Shown piece after piece: positions 34,086-44,712 of a stretch of 64,000 nt of DNA. The stretch lies in contig JBAIAC010000001.1 of assembly GCA_037349315.1 (NCBI GenBank), forward strand, positions 40,176,001-40,240,000. The letters run 5' to 3'. The first letter of the stretch is position 1, and each line of letters starts with the position of its first letter. A program made the position numbers and the translations under genes. The notes under the pieces are model-generated. The model was given only the letters and a program-made list of their open reading frames with translations. It had not been told where the DNA came from and did no database searches. This DNA is from Chelydra serpentina. Its lineage: Eukaryota; Chordata; Testudines; Chelydridae.

Positions 34086-34745
34086 ATTAATGGAGGTTCT
34101 ATATGTGCATGTGACTACCCCCCTTATGTCAAATTTGACAGTATCTTGTGGAGGAGGGAGGGGTTGTTTGCGTTTTAAACACTGAAGGTTTATTCTAAGG
34201 AAGGAATGATGCCTGTGATTATAGGGCAGATACTCATTTTAGCAGCAACAGCTTTTATTTTCCAATGTGAGTATGAATTTAACCAGTAGAAGAACAGTGG
34301 GAAGTCATTTTTTGGGAGGTTATTTTTGCTTCTTTACACAAGAAAGTGTTTGCTGCATGCTAAGGTTTATGAGTGATCTGAAGAAAAAAAAATCTTATAT
34401 CAAGTGGATATTCCCTGGTGGCTATGTCCCTATACTCAGCACAACATTGTTGATTTGGCAGGCTTTGACAGGTTGGAGACTTGTGACAGGTGCAATCTGG
34501 CTCCCATAGGCCACCTGCAAACAACACAGGGAAATGTGCCTATGCTCCTTGTGACATTATGTCAAAGTGTCAGAAAATTCACATTTCAGCATGAAGACAC
34601 TTGGAAACATAGAAGTAAAGTATTTGGCCTCATCCTTTGAACATGTACTTTTCACTGAGGACACAAATGAAGAAAGTGGCCTGTTAGGCATTGTTGGACA
34701 CTAGGTGTAAAGAAGACGTAATGACACCTCCACATCCCAAAGCAT
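34086..34745. other. Unassigned sequence
   Basis: No gene or repeat recognised. Confidence 0.5.
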
Positions 34746-34749
34746 GACA

Positions 34750-35065
34750 CATTTCTTCTGCATTCTGATGCACTCGAATCTCTCCTCTGGCTCCCTTATC
34801 TCCACTGCATCAAGTTAAAGCTTCTTGTGGCACTCGCAAGAACCCGAGTAACTTTGCCACTCCAAGCTTACCCTTTATCCCTCTTTCTAATGGCTCTTCT
34901 CCCCACCCTGGCCCCTCTATTCTAGAAATGATGCCACTCCAGTGCCCAACCTGGCCTCTTCCCCCACAACTGCCTCTGTGCTTTCCTTACACATGGCGCT
35001 TTGTGAGCCAGTCTGCACAGTCACTGGCCACTCATCCTTCAAATCCATCCTGAAAAGACCCAGTC
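34750..35065 (+). mobile_element. Probable L2-type LINE ORF2 3' remnant
   Basis: The plus strand reads 'cctctggctcccttatctcc' then 'aagttaaagcttcttgtgg' (LWLPYLHCIKLKLLV), resembling the 'LHWLPI...KLLVL' segment of L2 reverse transcriptases. It ends at 'ccttcaaatccatcctgaaa' (FKSILK), which resembles the L2 protein end 'FKSLLKTH'. Stops and frameshifts are frequent. Confidence 0.5.
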
Positions 35066-35149
35066 CATGGTTTCATTTCAGGAGGAGTTAGGCATCTACA
35101 TTCCTTTGAGGATCTGGGCCTTGATGCCTAACTTGCTTAGATGCCTTTG

Positions 35150-35345
35150 AAAATTCCAGCCTATGTCAGAATTTAGGCTGCAGTTCAGGAAAGCATCCAT
35201 GTTCAACATAGCACCTAAGCATGATTAATTTAAATACACCCTTTTGAAGTCAAGTGCTTAAGCCCACTTCTGTTCAGGAGGACACATAAGCTTGACTTCA
35301 GTGGGACTTGCACACATGCTAAACTTTCGGCAAGTGCTTAACGGG
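35150..35345. repeat. Palindromic 'AAGCATGTGCTTAA' type repeat
   Basis: It has 'aggaaagcatccatg', 'cacctaagcatgatt', 'gtgcttaagcccac' and 'caagtgctta' in mirrored order. Better-preserved relatives are at 38374-38500 and 47981-48120. Confidence 0.55.
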
Positions 35346-35354
35346 GTACATAAC

Positions 35355-35810
35355 ATGCCGTAAAAGGCAGGAAGGGGTAAATGGCCTCCTGAAAGCCCAT
35401 TTAGCCCAAATTAAGACACCTGGAGCAGGAGGCAGGCTTCCAGGGAAGGGCTTAAAAAGAGGAGCCCTACTAAGTTAAAGGAAGCAGGCAGAGAGAGAGA
35501 GTGCAGATGTGGAGCTCTGACTGCAGGAGAAAAGTCTGGCTAGGGGCAAGGACTGGGGAAGACTGGTGGTTAGCAGATCTCCAGAAGGAAAGGGGAGAGT
35601 TTGTCTGTGTTGCTTAATATTTGTTTTGGACCCTGAGTGCCCTGGAAGGGGCAGAACTGTATGCGAGCTAGCTGGAGAGTTAAGTCTCTGAAACCTGGGA
35701 GGCTGGGCTGGAGCAGCTGAAGTCCAGCTGGGTAATAAGAGGCTGAGTAGCTGCTAAGCTGCAGAATGCCACAAGGAAGCACTCTGGTAAGGATGTGCTT
35801 CCCTGAGTAG
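35355..35810 (+). repeat. Probable LTR
   Basis: It begins near 'tgccgtaaaaggcagg', includes a TATA-like 'gcttaaaaagagg' (about 35450) and, downstream, 'cagatgtggagctctgac'. Composition and order resemble turtle LTRs. The 3' end is not defined and no target duplication is found. A 90-codon open frame on the other strand is not taken as a gene. Confidence 0.45.
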
Positions 35811-36239
35811 GGTCTTAGTCTGTAAGTTGTGTAGGGCAGCAATCATGTCTTTTTATCTGCAGAGTGCACCGTAGGGCACCATAGACTACCTAATAACAAT
35901 AATTTTGGCACAGTTATTTTGTGTAAAATGTGTGACCAGTGGATGGATGTTACTGCGATGAGGATCTGCTTTAAGATCATTCCTATTCTTATGCCTCCAT
36001 CCTTGTGCAATCTTTGGATATGCTGATATGTCTAGTTCTTTTTGCCTAGTTTTCTTTAGCCCAGACCAAGCGTATTATCTACTTCTCCTCTTTAACCTTA
36101 CTTTATTCCCAAACTTAAGAAAACTAGGCTAGATCCTGAGCTGGTGTAAATTGGCATCTGTCCCACATTAAGTTACATACAAATGTGTTTTCATGTCCTC
36201 TTGTCTTATATAAAACTTCTGTGTTGCTATATCATCATA
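35811..36239. other. Unassigned sequence
   Basis: No gene. A half copy of the short palindromic repeat ('gatcctgagctggtgtaaat') lies near 36132. Confidence 0.45.
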
Positions 36240-36605
36240 ATAAAGTAGTTATGCTGCATGTCTGAACTTCATTTGCAAATTTGACACCATCAGCTCAGGA
36301 TTAAACAAAGATTATGAACGGCTAGCCAATTACAAAAGCAGTTTCTCCTCCCTTGGTGTTCACACCTCAACTGCCTCACCCTCCCTGATTGAGCTAACCT
36401 CGTTATCTCTAGCCTGACTCTTCCCTGCACATTTATATCTGCCCCTGGACATTTCCACTGCTTGCATCCGATGAAGTGGGTATTCACCCACGAAGGGCTT
36501 ATGCTCCAATACCTCTGTTAGTCTATAAAGTGCCACAGGACCCTTTGTCGCTTCTACAGATCCAGACTAACACGGCTACCCCTCTGATACTTCAGACTAT
36601 CATGA
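36240..36605 (+). mobile_element. Retroelement 3' end (Penelope-like suspected) with hammerhead-like core
   Basis: The unit has an upstream part that may be decayed coding ('caccatcagctcagg'), then 'cctgattgagctaacctcg', 'tgcatccgatgaagtggg', 'ctgttagtctataaagtgcc' and 'agactaacacggctaccc'. The same 3' block, on the minus strand, is at 39655-39770. The class is not proven. Penelope-like elements are known to carry hammerhead ribozymes, and this unit contains such a core at 36464-36504. Confidence 0.6.
36464..36504 (+). ncRNA. Hammerhead-ribozyme-like core (candidate)
   Basis: Reading 5' to 3': 'gcat', then 'ccgatga' (36468-36474; hammerhead consensus CUGANGA with one change), then a hairpin 'gtgggt'-'attc'-'acccac' (36476-36491) as stem II, then 'gaag' (consensus GAAA), and 'atgc' (36501-36504), which can pair with the opening 'gcat'. 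A short stem III would have to form within 'ggcttatgct'. This copy has two core changes and is probably inactive; the family may be active. Confidence 0.5.
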
Positions 36606-37618
36606 TTCTTTATCAAAGTTTGTATGTTGCAATAAATGGAATCAGTAGAACTTTTGTGATGGTATTGAGGATCTTCATGGATTTTTGGGTGCTTCCCTGT
36701 GAATTATGTAGCATGAGGCTGCATTGCCACAAGAGTTTTAGGAATTGTGCAAACTGTGTATATTAGGGGAGGAGAGAGGGATATTGATATGGATGTTTTA
36801 AGGCAGGGAGTTTTGTACATTGTTTGGGAAATATGTATATACTTATGGGGACATTTTTTCCATTGTGGTGAGACATTGAGATTTGTTTTATTTCATATCC
36901 TTCTAATAAAAAATCCCAAAATATGAGCTTCCTTCCATAAATTTGACAGCACTCGAATACTGTTGTATTCCCCTACATGTGCAATCGTAATTATGCATGA
37001 TTAAAGTAAATGTCCCACCATCAAAAAAGCATCAGATTAATTTCCACATCAATATGCATCATTCAGGGTTTTTGTTGGATTGTTGTTGAACTACTGGGTT
37101 AATGCCACTGTTCACATATACAGTGAATACCAACTGCTGTTCATCACATCCCTATGAAACATGTTTTCTATTCTTAGGCTGCCACTGGTGACAGTGAAGG
37201 TATATAACTATGATAAAAAATAATTTGTGGCTGGTTTATCAAAGTTGGGGGGAGAACCTTGGGGTTAGCAACATTCATCTGGTACTAATAAATTTCACCC
37301 ATCAAATGGCTTTGAAGACCTGATCCAAAAAGCCTCCCAGCATTTCAATGAGATTTGGATCTGTCTCTGAATGCAATGGAAAACGTATTTGCATATAAAT
37401 TCCCATTATAGTCAAATGCTATGTGCCTCATGTAGCTGAGCTACAGTAGAATAGGTGGGGAGAGAACAAATATTTTAATCTTTTTTGAAGGCAAAGGGAC
37501 CATTTTTCCTGAATGAGGTTGCTTGTACATGGGGGAAGAGGTGACCTCTTTCATTCTCTTCCCCCATGTCTGAGCAACCTTACACAGGAAAAACGGTCCC
37601 TTTGCCTTTATCTGAGGC
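36606..37618. other. Unassigned AT-rich sequence
   Basis: No gene. At about 37485-37610 the segments 'aggcaaagggaccatttttcc' (first 20 bases considered) and 'aaacggtccctttgcc' are inverted partners, as are 'atgggggaagaggtgacctc' and 'cttcccccatgtctg', forming an imperfect foldback. Confidence 0.5.
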
Positions 37619-37626
37619 ACAGTTTC

Positions 37627-37750
37627 TAGGGTGACCAGACAGCAAGTATGAAAAATCGGGACAGGGGGTGGGGGGTAATAGAAGCCTATATAAGAAATAG
37701 ACCCAAAAATCAGGACTGTCCCTATAAAATCGGGACATCTGGTCACCCTA
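37627..37750. mobile_element. MITE, 124 bp, with perfect 8-bp target duplication
   Basis: The ends are 'tagggtgaccagac' and 'ctggtcaccct' + 'a', inverted. The flanks are 'acagtttc' at 37619-37626 and 37751-37758. The interior contains 'aatcgggacagggggtgg' and 'aaaatcgggacatctgg'. An 8-bp duplication suggests a hAT-related non-autonomous element. Confidence 0.9.
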
Positions 37751-37758
37751 ACAGTTTC

Positions 37759-38373
37759 ACATGCCATATAGAACTGTCAGTCAATAGGAAAGGAAGAAAT
37801 GAAGAAAATGCACTGCTAAACATATATTCTCTCCCTACATAGCAGAGCTTCTTCTATTTAGTATGCTGACTATTTACCCATCCCCAACAATGAATATCAT
37901 CCAACTAACCACGAAGGTCCTACAATAAAATGCAATCACTTTTAGAGACAGAGAAGTGAGTTCATTTCCAATGTTTGCTTTCTTGATTGTTTTCTAAAGG
38001 TAAGGAAATATCTGAGATTTAGCTGACAGACTGCAGGAACAGAATCAGTAATATCGAAGCAAGAAATTCTGAAAATCTAGAGGTAGTGTAATTATTGTAC
38101 TGTGACAGATTTGTTAATCTGTATTCAACTAATTTTCCTATCTATAGATGATGATTGTTCTTTTTGATTTATTTTCCCCATTCCTTTCACAATGTGAAAA
38201 CTTTCCCCCTCACCTAAGGAGATTAAATGCACCATTTCTTTCTTTTAAGTGTGTGTGTGGGGGCGGGGGGAGAGGAAGCTGGTTAATTTTTTCCAGCAAA
38301 TTCAGGTACCAAAGGTGCCAGACTTGCTGTACATTGAATCATAAGATTTTTCTGATATTTGTTCTTTAAAACC
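37759..38373. other. Unassigned sequence
   Basis: No gene or repeat recognised. There is a short G-rich run at 38256-38275. Confidence 0.5.
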
Positions 38374-38500
38374 CTGGTCCAGCAAAACACTTATGTACAT
38401 GCTTAAAATTAAACATATACTTAAGTCCATCCTTATTCAGCAAAGAACTTAAGCATCTGCTTAAAATTAAGCATGTACTTAAGTGCTTTGCTGAAAGCAG
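38374..38500. repeat. Palindromic 'AAGCATGTGCTTAA' type repeat
   Basis: The arms 'tccagcaaaacacttatg' and 'aagtgctttgctgaa' are inverted, and inner units 'gcttaaaattaaacat' and 'gcttaaaattaagcat' are also self-complementary. The same family is at 47981-48120. Confidence 0.75.
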
Positions 38501-38679
38501 GCCAAATCTTACATTTTGAAGCAATATGAAATACGCATGCAATAACTCAGTCCTTCAGAATTGCAAAGTTGGACGATTTTTAACATAGTGTTAATTGGTC
38601 TGCTGCAATTTTGTGTTGTATAACCTGAGAAGAGCTTGGGAAATATTCCCCGCCCCCGCCCCCCAAACCACAAATGACA

Positions 38680-38815
38680 TAGGAACTTAGGAATTGCCAG
38701 AGTCATGGAATCATAGAAATGTAGGACCAAGTTCACATAGTGATCGAACCTGGTATTAAAAACCTCCAGTGACAGGAATTCCACAACCTCCCTTGGAATC
38801 CTACTTCCAGGAAAG
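38680..38815 (-). mobile_element. CR1 3' tail fragment, decayed
   Basis: 'ggaatcatagaaatgtagg' followed by 'aaaacctccagtgacagg' and 'attccacaacctccc' is the reverse complement of a CR1 3' end and terminal ORF2 region. Confidence 0.65.
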
Positions 38816-39009
38816 GAAAGAGGGAGCAGCAGAGTAAGGGCAATGGACTTAATAAACAGACTTTAGCAAACTCAGAACTGGTAGGGAAGAAAATCTAAGT
38901 GACAAAGGAGTTGAGGAGAACTGACACTTTATAGTTGCCTTCCACCTTCATATCTGCTACCTCAGAACAAAATCTAAAATGGCTGTTCCCCTGGTGAATT
39001 CTTCCACAT

Positions 39010-39530
39010 GCTGAAACAATAGTTGTCCCCAATACATTCCAATAATTTATTGGAAATTTTGTTTCATTGTATTACTTTTCCAACAGATATCTGGGCAGTT
39101 CAACTCCCCCATTACTTCCAGGTCTTGTGTTTTAGATATTTCTGTTATTTGTTCAAGAAATGCCTCATTCACCTCCTCTCCCTGATTTGGAGGTCTATAG
39201 TAGACCCGTACCATGACATCACCTCTGTCTTTCCCCTTCTTATCTTTTCCCAGAGGTTTTCAACTGGTCTGTCTGTCTTGTCCTTCTGGACTTCAGAACA
39301 AATGTATATTTTCCTGATGTATAATGCAACACTTGGTCCATTTTTATCCTGCCCTTCCTGAACAAGCCTCATATCCTTCTATACCAATATTCCAGTCACA
39401 AGACTTACCCCATTAAGTCTCTGATGCCAATTAAGTCATAATTTATTTAAGGGACTAATACCTCCAGTTTTTCCTGTTTATTCCCTGTAGTACTTCAATC
39501 TGTGTATCAACATCTAAGATGTTGAGCAGA
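39010..39530 (-). pseudogene. CR1 ORF2 endonuclease-domain remnant
   Basis: On the minus strand the protein pieces are 'GPSVALYIRKIYICSEVQ' and, downstream, 'VENLWEKIRR' and 'EVMSWYGSTI'. This matches the CR1 apurinic endonuclease region, whose usual forms there are GGGVALYIK and VESLWV. The region upstream, on the plus strand 'gatgccaattaagtcataat' (39422-39441), encodes the preceding LIGI-like part. An endonuclease-domain fragment without the rest of the element is unusual for CR1, which is normally 5'-truncated. The reading frame is broken. Confidence 0.65.
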
Positions 39531-39654
39531 TCACCCCATTGTCACCTTTCTTGTTGCTCTTATGACTGTGTAACAGGGCAAGCCCTCCATTGCTGTCTTC
39601 CTCTGTGCACCTGGACTGCTTGGAGACTCTCTGATTGTAAACATCATGTGTGGT

Positions 39655-39770
39655 TTATTTACAAAAACAACAAGGAGTCCGGTGGCACCTTAAAGACTAA
39701 CAGATTTATTTGGGCATAAGCTTTCATGGGTAAAAAACCCACTTCTTCAGAACAATATATCACCCGCAGC
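39655..39770 (-). mobile_element. Retroelement 3' end, second copy, with hammerhead-like core
   Basis: The plus strand reads 'aacaacaaggagtccggtgg', 'caccttaaagactaacag' and 'ctttcatgggtaaaaaaccc', the reverse complement of the unit at 36464-36600. The hammerhead-like core at 39714-39750 is better preserved here than in the other copy. Confidence 0.7.
39714..39750 (-). ncRNA. Hammerhead-ribozyme-like core (candidate, better preserved)
   Basis: On the minus strand: 'ctgaaga' (39750-39744) fits CUGANGA exactly. The hairpin 'gtgggt'-'ttttt'-'acccat' (39742-39726) is stem II with one G-U pair, and 'gaaa' (39725-39722) fits the second core strand exactly. 'gcttatgc' follows as the possible short stem III region. 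Stem I partners are less clear in this copy. Confidence 0.5.
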
Positions 39771-39799
39771 CCCCTACGTCAAGGATAGGAAAGGAACCT

Positions 39800-42775
39800 A
39801 GAGATAATGTATCAGATATATTGATTACTTAAGAATTCACAGTTGTCATTTTGAGGATTGACAGGTTCTTGTCCCAAGATCAGGCCCCGTATTATTAAAA
39901 TTACTATATAGTTGGGAACCCTGATGTGCACGGTTGCAACGCTCTGTTACCAAATTTGCCCATTACTTTGGGGCATGCTCATTCATTAGGATTACTCTTC
40001 TGTGGAGGAGGGGTTCTGTAATTCTATCAATGTACTGCTTGTGTCACTTGTGTTCTCATACAGAGCTCTACTTCTCCCTGCTGCAAGTTCCCTCCCAATG
40101 GAACTGTCCTGCAGGATCTAGATTCCCCAGGGCTGGGTTGGTCCAGCCCCAGAATCAGACGAACACACACACACACATTAACAGAGCGCATCTGAGAGAA
40201 CCGGGTCAGTCAGCACTTCTAAGCTGACTCCTTATGTCCCCAGACTCAGCAGGCTGGTGTAGCTAGAGGGACTACAGAATGTACATGTGAGTCTATGGAT
40301 ATTCAGATCATCACTTGCAGAACAACCTGAAAAGTTAGCCATAGTCTTTCTCATCATCATCAATGGCCATCATTATAGCACCTCCCAACAGCTACAACTC
40401 TCTCTCCCCCTACTGCCCACAGGCTGGGATGCAACTTGTATAATATGTTATGCTGACACCACTAAGTCTAATGCATATTCATTGGGGGGTTCTCCCCTCT
40501 TCCTTATTTTTATTTCCCCACCCTACTAATGTTGTGATAGGTTAGTATATTAATGATCTCAACTTATTATCACATACGTCAATTCGTTACCATGCCACTC
40601 TTCTGGTCAGATATCTATGGATGTTCTTTCAAAAGTTTCCAAAAGCTCGTGTTTCTGAGGTTGGTTGGTGTCGTTATGAACCATCGTACCTCTCACACTC
40701 TATTTACAGTTCCCCAAAACTTAGGGGTGACCATTAGATCATTTATCTGTGCTAAAGGTCATAGGCCTCAAGCCTTGTGCTAACTGCTGAAGCCAATGTC
40801 TTACAGGATACAGGCCTGTAGGTTCTTTGAATTACTGCTCAATATAATAAAGGCAGAATATAAAAAAGGCAAGAGAGTGAATATAATAAAGGTAAACTAG
40901 CCCTATGGGCTACATGGCAAAAGATCTCTCTCTCTCTCTCTTTGAACTAACTCTGAGCCTGCCTGAGCCTGTCTCTCTCCCTATGGCACTTCCTTTCGCT
41001 GTCTTTCTTATTTTGGGTGCTAATGGGTTAATTAATCTTGTAGCTCTCTTCATCTTATCTCCAATCTATCAATTAGCAACAACTAATTGTTAGATTTAAT
41101 CTCAGGCAATAAATTGCCATTGCAGGGACCAGACTGCTGGTTAAGATGCTGCCCAAAACTGTCACAGATCCTATTGTGATTTTTTTTTTCAGTTCTCTCC
41201 CAACGTTTAGCCCTCTGCTAAGGACTGAGGAAGGGCTTCTGTGATGATGAATACAACAGAAGATGGAGTTGACCCAAATCATCACATGAAGGTTGTGGGA
41301 AGTATTAATGGATAAAACATTCTGTTCACAAATGCAAGGAGTACAGAAACTAAGCAATAGCTTCTGTACTAAAATTCTTAGTAAAAGGGGGATTATGATG
41401 CCACAATGGTCATGCCTGAAATACGGTGGGATAATTCATAAATGGAATGCCCATACAAAGAGGCATTATGGAGTTGTAAGTTATGCATTTTTATAAAATT
41501 ATATACACAAGGTGCAAAGGCAACTGTAGAGAGAATTGGATAATGAGAGAAATCATGGAACATGAAGAATATAATTCATAGACCGATGACTTTGTTGGAA
41601 CTTTTGATGATAAATCATTGACATCCTCCTTAAGTCACTATGACATTGTGCAAACTAGTCAACAGAGATATACTTGCAGTTAGTTGAAACTGCATACTAC
41701 ATTGGTCTCCAGCAGTGTCTCATACTGTTTTCAATGACAATTGAAAAAACACTCGGTGATGTATTGCTTTTAAACAGTGCAGAATCATTGACAGCCTCTT
41801 TCAGCAACTGATGCAAAGATACAGTCATGATGCTCATGGGAGATGAAGTTCACTCTATGAGAAATGCAAATGATTATTGGATTCCTGCCATTAACTTGGC
41901 CAGCAGCGCTCACCTTTTTGACCTGGCAAGCCATCCATATCAATTACATAGATTTATTGCATAATTCTATATGTTTCACCTACAACTCATTTAGTTTTTC
42001 TTCATTCATTCCAACAGTCAATATTCTCTATACTCCCTGGTTCATTCTTCATTCATTTATATAAGCACAAGTCCCCAAGTAGTGACAAATAGAAATATAA
42101 TAAATGCAGCTGATATCAGCGATGCCCTTACTAGAGAGATATCCATCTCTGTTTTATGATTTTACAAAAAGTGGCTTTGCCTTGAGCCTTGAGCAAGTCA
42201 AATCATACTTTAGGAATCATATGGTAAATAGTTTCCATCATAACTTAAGCAGGGGTATTGTATGGCACTCATCACTATCAGATCTCTGTGCCCCTCAAGC
42301 ATAAATTAATTTCTCTTCACATCAGCCACATGAGATGAACATTATCCCCTTTTAACAGAAAGAAAGGTTAGGCAGAGAGAGGTTAAGGTCAAAAGTATCC
42401 ACAATTTTGGCTACCAATCTAATAGGCCATGATTTTTTCAGAGAGTTAGCATTATATATCACTTTATAGATTCAAAGCACAGCTCCCATTGACTTAATTT
42501 GCAACTCTGCGCACTCAGCATTTATGCAAATCAGACACGTTGATCACCGAAAAAATGGGGAACACACAATTAGTGAATACTTTTTAAACTTCTGCAACAA
42601 ATGAGGCAGGGTTCCTACAGACAACAGTCTCCTTTGCTACACAATCCTGGTTCAACCCTTGAATAATTCTATCCAGTGCACTGAATGAGGCAGAGGTCCT
42701 GGGGAAAAAAAATAATAGCATGTGATCATGTAATTAAATACTATACCATAACGCCTATGCACAAGGGCGGGCGGG
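39800..42775. other. Unassigned sequence, partly LTR-like
   Basis: No gene. The part 40530-41170 has repeated 'aatataataaagg' motifs (about 40851 and 40880) and a (TC)n run at 40926-40942 and may be a retroelement LTR, but no ends are defined. A short (AC)n run is at 40163-40177. A MIR-like fragment ('attatccccttttaacag') lies near 42332-42400. Confidence 0.4.
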
Positions 42776-42778
42776 GTG

Positions 42779-43021
42779 GGGAGGGTATCAGAATCCTCTG
42801 AAGAGGTCAGGGACTCATCCTACCTCTCGCAGGCTGTACAGGGGGAAATTAGGCAACTCAGGTTCACCTGGGACTAATTAACTTATGGAATAACTGGGAG
42901 ACAGTTAATTAGGCAGGAAAGCACCTGGTCATGATAAAGGAAGATATGCCCAATGGGCTGGGGGCAGGAGAACAGAGGCTCCAATGAAGAAAAGTCCGCA
43001 GGACACAGAAAGAGAGATCTC
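42779..43021 (+). repeat. LTR-like segment preceding CR1
   Basis: 'cctgggactaattaact', 'tgataaaggaagatatgccc' and 'gcaggagaacagaggctcc' follow in an order I recall from turtle LTRs. It ends at the CR1 junction near 43022. The ends are not defined. Confidence 0.35.
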
Positions 43022-44712
43022 TAAAATACATCCCGACAGAGGATGTGGAGAAAGCTAGTGTACTCAATGCTTTTTTAGCCTCTGTCTTCACAGACAAGGT
43101 CAGCTCCCAGACAGCTGCACTCCGCAGCATGGTATGGGGAGGAGGTGACCAGCCCTCTGTGGAGAAAGAAATAGTTCGGGACTATTTAGAAAAGCTGGAC
43201 GAGCACAAGTCCATGGGGCCGGATGCACTGCATCCAAGGGTGCTAAAGGAGTTGGCTGATGAGATTGCAGAGCCATTGGCCATTATCTTTGAAAAATCAT
43301 GGCAATCGGCAATCCCGGATGACTGGAAAAATGCTAATGTAATGCGCATCTTTAAAAAAGGGAAGAAGGAAGATCCGGGGAACTACAGGCCAGTCAGTCT
43401 CACCTCAGTCCCTGGAAAAATCATGGAACAGGTCCTCAAGGAATCAATTCTGAACCACTTAAAGGAGGGGAAAGTGATCAGGAACAGTCAGCATGGATTC
43501 ACCAAGGGCAAGTCATGCCTGACTAACCTAATTGCCTTCTATGATGAGATAACCGGCTGTGTGGATGAGGGGAAAGCAGTGGATGTGCTATTTCTTGACT
43601 TTAGCAAAGCTTTTGATACAGTCTCCCACAGTATTCTTGCCAGCAAGTTAAAGAAGTATGGGCTGGATGAATGGACGGTAAGGTGGATAGAAAACTGGCT
43701 AGATGGTCGGGTTCAACGGGTAGTGATCAATGGTTCCATGTCTAGTTGGCAGCTGGTATCAAGTGGAGTGCCCCAAGGGTCGGTGCTGGGGCCGGTTTTG
43801 TTCAATATCTTCATTAACGATCTGGAGGATGGTATGGACTGGGAGGAGTGGTTGATATGCTGGAGGGTAAGGATAGGATACAGAGGGACCTAGACAAATT
43901 AGAGGATTGGGCCAAAAGAAATATGATGAGGTTCAACAAGGACAAGTGCAGAGTCCTGCACTTGGGACGGAAGAATCCCATGCACTGCTACAGACTAGGG
44001 ACAGAATGGCTGGGCAGCAGTTCTGCAGAAAAGGACCTAGGGGTTACGGTGGACGAAAAGATGAATATGAGTCAACAGTGTGCCCTTGTTGCCAAGAAGG
44101 CTAATGGCATTTTGGGTTGTATAAGTAGGGGCATTTCCAGCAGATCGAGGGACGTGATCATTCCCCTCTATTCGGCACTGGTGAGGCCTCATTTGGAGTA
44201 CTGTGTCCAGTTTTGGGCCCCACACTACAAGAAGGATGTGGATAAATTGGAAAGAGTCCAGCGGAGGGCAACAAAAATGATTAGGGGGCTGGAGCACATG
44301 ACTTATGAGGAGAGGCTGAGGGAACTGGGATTGTTTAGCCTGCAGAAGAGAAGAGTGAGGGGGGATTTGATAGCTGCTTTCAACTACCTAAAAGGGGGTT
44401 CCAAAGAGGATGGATCTAGACTGTTCTCAGTGGTAGAAGATGACAGAACAAGGAGTAATGGTCTCAAGTTGCAGAGGGGGAGGTTTAGGTTGGATATTAG
44501 GAAAAACTTTTTCACTAGTAGGGTGGTGAAGAACTGGAATGGGTTACCTAGGAAGGTGGTGGAATCTCCTTCCTTAGAGGTTTTTAAGGTCAGGCTTGAC
44601 AAAGCCCTGGCTGGGATGATTTAGTTGGGTTTGGTCCTGCTTTGAGCAGGGGGTTGGACTAGATGACCTCCTGAGGTCCCTTCCAACCCTGAGATTCTAT
44701 GATTCTATGACC
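43022..44712 (+). mobile_element. CR1 LINE, best-preserved copy, with complete 3' end
   Basis: It covers ORF2 from the region between endonuclease and reverse transcriptase to the stop at 44624, then a short 3' UTR with 'ggactagatgacctcctgag' and the terminal octamers 'attctatgattctatga' (44694-44710). Two long frames remain with one main break. It is 5'-truncated, as usual. Sequence decay is low compared with the other CR1 copies in the window. Confidence 0.95.
43045..44624 (+). pseudogene. CR1 ORF2 with the FADD catalytic box deleted
   Basis: Frame 1 (43045-43893) carries '[18 protein letters not shown]', '[16 protein letters not shown]', '[16 protein letters not shown]' and '[17 protein letters not shown]'. 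Frame 2 (43848-44624) carries '[17 protein letters not shown]', '[17 protein letters not shown]' and '[18 protein letters not shown]'. The stretch that normally joins them, holding the metal-binding FADD box, is absent at about 43835-43845, and the frame changes there. Catalysis would be lost even if the frame were repaired. Confidence 0.93.
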
